Part shown: piece by piece, positions 60,384 through 64,000 of the stretch
Layout: the number at the start of each line of letters is the position of its first letter
How positions within the stretch are numbered: position 1 is the first letter of the stretch
From: Cordylochernes scorpioides
Lineage: Eukaryota; Arthropoda; Arachnida; Pseudoscorpiones; Chernetidae
Assembly: GCA_030710605.1 (NCBI GenBank)
Contig: CP092872.1
Coordinates: 11,343,691 to 11,407,690, forward strand
DNA length: 64,000 nucleotides
Direction: 5' to 3'
Made by a program: the position numbers and the translations under genes
Notes under the pieces: model-generated
Told to the model about the DNA's origin: nothing
Seen by the model: the letters and a program-made list of their open reading frames with translations, nothing else
Database searches by the model: none

Positions 60384-62511
60384 TTGTCCAAGACCATTAA
60401 AGGCGTCATTTCCCAAGTCACCAATCTCATATCCCAATCCAATATGGTTGAACTCCTTGGTCTCCTCACCGCCGACATCAGACAGCAGGACAGCATCATT
60501 AAAGGGCGTCAATACAAGAAGCTATCCTTTTGGATCAGCAAATATGGCTTCCCAGAGGAATTTCACCCCGACAACCAACCGGTTCCCACTCTCCTCAATC
60601 TGTCATCTACAGTGTTGTCTCCTTCGCAGACCGAGGTTCTTTCCTTAGGCCTCAAGTACCGTCCTCCCACAACGCCTGACATTCCCAGAATTATTTCTGG
60701 TGTTGAGCCCGCCATCAGCTCCCTTTCCCACACAGCCCAATATGACATACGGAGTTCCATAGCCCATATCCTCCGGAAACCCACCCCTTCTCAGTCCCAA
60801 TCCCCTTCTCAGTCCCAATCTCTTGGTAAGTACCGCTCCCTGGCTACCATAAGGCGAAACCCTAACATTATAGTCACCAGATCGGATAAAGGTTCCCAGA
60901 CCGTCGTCTTGGACACGGCTGACTATGCCTCCAAGATGACGGAGATACTCAGCGACCGCAATACATTTGTTCCCATTACACAGTCTGATGCATCTGCCTC
61001 AACTAAATCTTTCAGATTGGGGTTATTGCGTTTGAAAAAATCGGGTCACATAACACCGGATCAATATAGTACTTTCATCTCCGACCTTAATAATACCCCC
61101 TATATCTATGGTCTTCCTAAGACCCATAAGCCTGGCATCCCCCTACGCCCCATCATAGCCTACCATCTTTCACCTGCCTATAAGCTGTCCAAATATCTGA
61201 CTGGCTTTCTCACACCTTGGGTGAGGGCCAGTTCACAATCCTCTGCCATTAGGGATATCCCTTCATTTGTGCAATCCGTTAACTCTCTCTGCCCTGTCCC
61301 CAACACCGTTATGGTGTCTTATGATGTAGTTGCCATGTATCTTTCCCTCCCCCACCAGCTTATTATTAGGCACTTGACTATTTTCTTACAGGATAACCAG
61401 GTAGATCACCGTACCGCAGAATCCATAGTCGCACTATCCTCACTGTGTTTGGACTTTACTACTTTCACATTTAACAACCAGTTGTTCAAACAAATCAGAG
61501 GCTCGCCCATGGGCAGCCCACTATCCTCCCCACTTGCAGAAATAGTCATGGCCAACATAGACCACTGGGTCCAACAGCAAATTGCACCGGGCATTCACAT
61601 GTGGCGGAGATATATTGATGATATCTTCTGCATATGTGATACCGGACAAGAAATCAATATTTTAGATTCTCTAAACTCCTATCATCCCGAGATCTCTTTC
61701 ACCCTAGAATTGGAAAACAGGTCCGTATTGCCGTATCTTGATATACTGGTCATACGTACTGCCTCTCATTACCACACCACCGTATACCACAAGGTTAACA
61801 ATCCACATTTTATACAGACTTCAAATCTTCATGTCCCCTATCGCATAAAATAAATACTGTCCGTACTCTTACCAAGAGATTGTTCACCCACTGCTCCCTT
61901 CCACTGTTTAGAACCATTGAATTTTCCCTAATCATTAAACAGTTGGCCCGGTCCCAATACCCCCCCCCCCCCCCCCCCATTTCATACATAAGTATAAATT
62001 TGACCCTTCTTCCGTTAGACCTCCTGCAATTACCAGAAACAGTTGTTTACTTCCCTTCTCCACCCAATCAGTCGCCATCTCCCGCATCCTCAGAACGCAC
62101 GGAATTAACACCCATTTTACTAATAGCAATAGTATCGGCGCCATCCTCAGACACCCTATCACCAGATTACCTAGATCTACCGTTGCTCGGTCCTCTGGTG
62201 GCTCGGTCTACTCAGTCTCTTGTAACGATTGCAGTGCATCTTACATAGGCGAGACTGGTAGGTCCGTGGCCATCAGGATGACCGAACACGGTAGATGCAT
62301 TGCCAACAGAGACAACAGGTCGCTCATTTTCAACCATATTAACACCACCGGCCATTCATTCAACCTTTCCTCCCCTACCACCCTGTACTCTAATGTCAAT
62401 ACCAAGTACCAAAGGTTGATCATTGAAGCTATTTTATCCATCAATAACCATAGTATTAACAGACACATCGACATACCATCGCAGTATTTAGATATTTGTA
62501 ATAACCTATAG
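60384..62511 (+). pseudogene. Penelope-like RT/GIY-YIG, frameshifted sister copy
   Basis: The same protein as the left arm up to about residue 473, including D314 and YIDD. A lost base in the CCC run near 61804 then shifts the frame, and the ORF ends at 61853. The downstream polyproline tract is four bases shorter than in the left copy, adding a second shift. The GIY-YIG part (about 62200-62511) remains readable in isolation, ending with the same ..YLDICNNL terminus. This copy cannot make a complete protein. Confidence 0.94.
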
Positions 62512-63044
62512 GCCGTTCACTTCTTTCCCTGATCTTACTGTTAATCCCACTGCAAACAAACCACCCCCCCACCCAGACACCTACCCCTATATAATTTTTT
62601 CCTTTGTCCGATGATCGCGCTGATGGCGGGCCATGCCATAGTTCCTCACTGTTGGTGGTTTTTTAATATAACATCACATTGGTTTAAGTTGATTGACATC
62701 CATAGATGATCATATGTTCTTCTATAAATTGCAATAGTCTTAGTTATGTTAAATCTGTCAAAATATTTTTAGTTTTTCATTTTTAATTTTTAATTAGCAT
62801 CACATCCTACTTTCGTCAAATATTTCTATAAAAAAGCCTTATTTCCATAACTTAATCTGATATTGTTAACTCCTATATGGTTATGTATGCAGATTCCTCA
62901 CATATCGATACTATATATAGCGTTATTTTCTCTCAATATGTTGTACCCGTCGAAGGGCGTGAAGCCCGAAAGCTTGTAGCCCATGTATATTAAAAATAAA
63001 AATAAAAAATTTCTCTTCGTTTTATAACTATTTAGAAACCTTTT

Positions 63045-63215
63045 TTATAATACAATATGGCTTATGATTGTAGAACGACATATGAAAATTATCCCGCATT
63101 GTGTTTCTTTTGAACGAAAAATCGAAATTTATTTTAAGGAGAAATAACGATTATTTCTAACCTTAGGGATGAAGTATGAAAGGATGAATTGTGAAGAGTA
63201 TTGATAATATTATTT
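63045..63215 (-). repeat. SINE2 body without head
   Basis: CGACATATGAAAATTATCCC, AGGAGAAATAACGATTATTT and GGGATGAAGTATGAAAGGAT match the SINE2 body. The tRNA-like head is absent. Confidence 0.75.
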
Positions 63216-63293
63216 AATTAATGTCCAGGATATTTAAATCAGTTGATTAGAGATAATTGACATGGTGAGGTGATGTAAGCTGTGTTGTCACAG

Positions 63294-63555
63294 AGCATGG
63301 GTGCTGCTGGTGGTACCCGGGCTGTGCCAAGACCCTGAGTACCGTCCTACCCAGCGGGTTGCCCATCTCACCCAGGACGTGGCTACGGGAGCTGTCTACG
63401 TAGGCTGTACCAACCTGCTGGCCCAGCTCACCGCCGATCTTTCCCCCCGGGCATCTGTCGCCACCGGCCCCGTGCCCGACAGTCCACAGTGCAGCCCACA
63501 GGAGGACTGCCCGCCCGGGGCTCCGGGCCGCAAACCCACCGACAATGTCAGCAAA
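63294..63555 (+). CDS. Plexin N-terminal sema-domain exon (partial gene)
   Basis: A GC-rich frame in an AT-rich setting reads a hydrophobic WVLLVVPGLC, then VAHLTQDVATGAVYVG, TGPVPDSPQC, two Cys-containing steps (CSPQEDCP) and TDNVSK. This order (H-L..TG.VYVG, then TGPV-DSP-C..C.., then DN-NK) is characteristic of the first blade of plexin sema domains, extracellular semaphorin receptors for axon guidance. The frame ends exactly at a consensus splice donor (AAA|GTGAGTATA at 63555/63556). A plausible acceptor (TTGTCACAG) precedes 63292. No ATG is in frame, so the start lies in an upstream exon, or the exon begins differently. Usual N..RLYQL wording is NLLAQL here. The rest of the gene is outside the window or further 3'. 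Confidence 0.82.
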
Positions 63556-63952
63556 GTGAGTATACCCTCATATGATCCGAATAAATTACGCATGCTGCAA
63601 AACAGTTTCAAATCGAGAATTATCCATACAACTTAATAAAAATCGATACGTTTAAACAGCATTTTCTCCTTAAATTCCTGATTAAAAGGGGTTAACCAGC
63701 AAGCCTACCTAGACCTTTCTATAGAATAGAAAGATTTGACTACATAAATAAATAAATAAATGTGGCAATAATAAAATAATAAGGTGGGGAAAGAGAAATA
63801 AGGACACTACAATTTGGAAGAGGAACCCAGACAACCAGAGAGAGAGAGACGGGCCTGCCACCGCTGAGCGGCCGTTCGTGTCGCACACAATCACCAACTG
63901 TCCTAAAAGTCCCAAGGTGTTGACGGACGGGCCCCATTTGCCGCCCCTTGAA
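63556..63952 (+). other. Intron or intergenic sequence after the plexin exon
   Basis: AT-rich from 63556 to about 63800, then a purine-rich (GAGA) segment and a GC-rich stretch. No repeat family of this window is recognised. Confidence 0.5.
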
Positions 63953-64000
63953 ATGTCGCTGCTGTCTCAATTGACCGGACTTTTCCTCCTGTCTCTCTCT
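63953..64000 (+). CDS. Possible start of a signal peptide, cut by window end
   Basis: ATG at 63953 (G at -3) opens a frame of 16 codons to the window edge. It reads as Met, a short polar start and a Leu/Phe-rich core (MSLLSQLTGLFLLSLS), typical of a secretory signal. The upstream 110 bases are GC-rich like the plexin exon. Too short to identify; chance is possible. Confidence 0.3.
   Translation, partial: MSLLSQLTGLFLLSLS

Larger units (their letters stand above)
57626..63033. mobile_element. Head-to-head pair of Penelope-like elements (5.4-kb palindrome)
   Basis: The left arm (57626-60326, minus strand) and right arm (60338-63033, plus strand) are near-identical inverted copies around an 11-base spacer (CGCCAACGCCA). 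Each arm has a 5' leader, one RT/GIY-YIG ORF and a 3' region ending GGGCGTGAAGCCCGAAAGCTT then TATTAAAAATAAAAAT. Differences seen: a homopolymer of 23 G in the left copy against 19 C in the right copy, and a one-base deletion in the right ORF near 61804. Penelope-like elements are known to insert with inverted extra copies. Confidence 0.95.

Noticed and set aside
60384..61853. Second functional Penelope protein of 489 residues
   Set aside because: It is the left-copy protein truncated by a frameshift; it lacks the GIY-YIG endonuclease.

Overview
This is an AT-rich, intron-bearing metazoan window that is almost entirely interspersed repeats. The retroelement mix (Ty3/gypsy with a GRFP..DYLTRY integrase, an endonuclease-bearing Penelope-like element, LINEs ending in a Cys/His knuckle, mariners, Helitrons, tRNA-headed SINEs) fits an arthropod, most likely a chelicerate. 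That assignment is inference; no host marker settles it. Two 100-base N runs (954-1053, 25328-25427) are assembly gaps.

Layout. 1-11 kb: hammerhead-bearing repeats, a retroposed U6 snRNA copy, SINEs, a TIR MITE and a Helitron. 11.06-16.61 kb: a structurally complete Ty3/gypsy element on the minus strand, with near-identical 373-bp LTRs, a 4-bp target duplication, gag and pol in different frames joined by a GGGAAAC slippery heptamer, and an Asn where integrase normally has its first catalytic Asp. 17-26 kb: palindromic repeats, Helitrons, MITEs, a nine-unit tandem array (21.06-22.55 kb) and a LINE 3' end. 27.5-33.2 kb: a large element with 885-bp direct repeats that carry a TATA/Inr promoter but no recognisable retroviral genes. 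33.2-35.5 kb: a cluster of inverted repeat pairs with complete hammerhead ribozyme motifs. 36-55 kb: mariner and LINE relics, MITEs, SINEs, one apparently intact tRNA-Gly gene (40.05 kb), and more hammerhead-bearing palindromes. 55.6-56.4 kb: a LINE/mariner composite. 57.6-63.0 kb: two Penelope-like elements head to head in a 5.4-kb palindrome, one with an intact 710-residue RT plus GIY-YIG ORF and one frameshifted. 63.3 kb to the end: a GC-rich exon that reads as the N-terminus of a plexin sema domain. It is the only convincing host protein-coding sequence here.

The most unusual signal is not a protein. At least three short repeat families (called D, E and F here) contain hammerhead ribozyme cores. 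D and E have the CUGACGA and GAAA blocks, a paired stem II, a paired stem I and a self-complementary stem III, so they look like dimer-type hammerheads. F has the blocks in permuted order and a stem II that covaries between copies. Families A and B have related but weaker cores. All recur as inverted pairs, the same architecture as the full Penelope pair. Hammerheads are known in Penelope-like elements, so these families may be non-autonomous relatives mobilised by the element at 57.6-63 kb.
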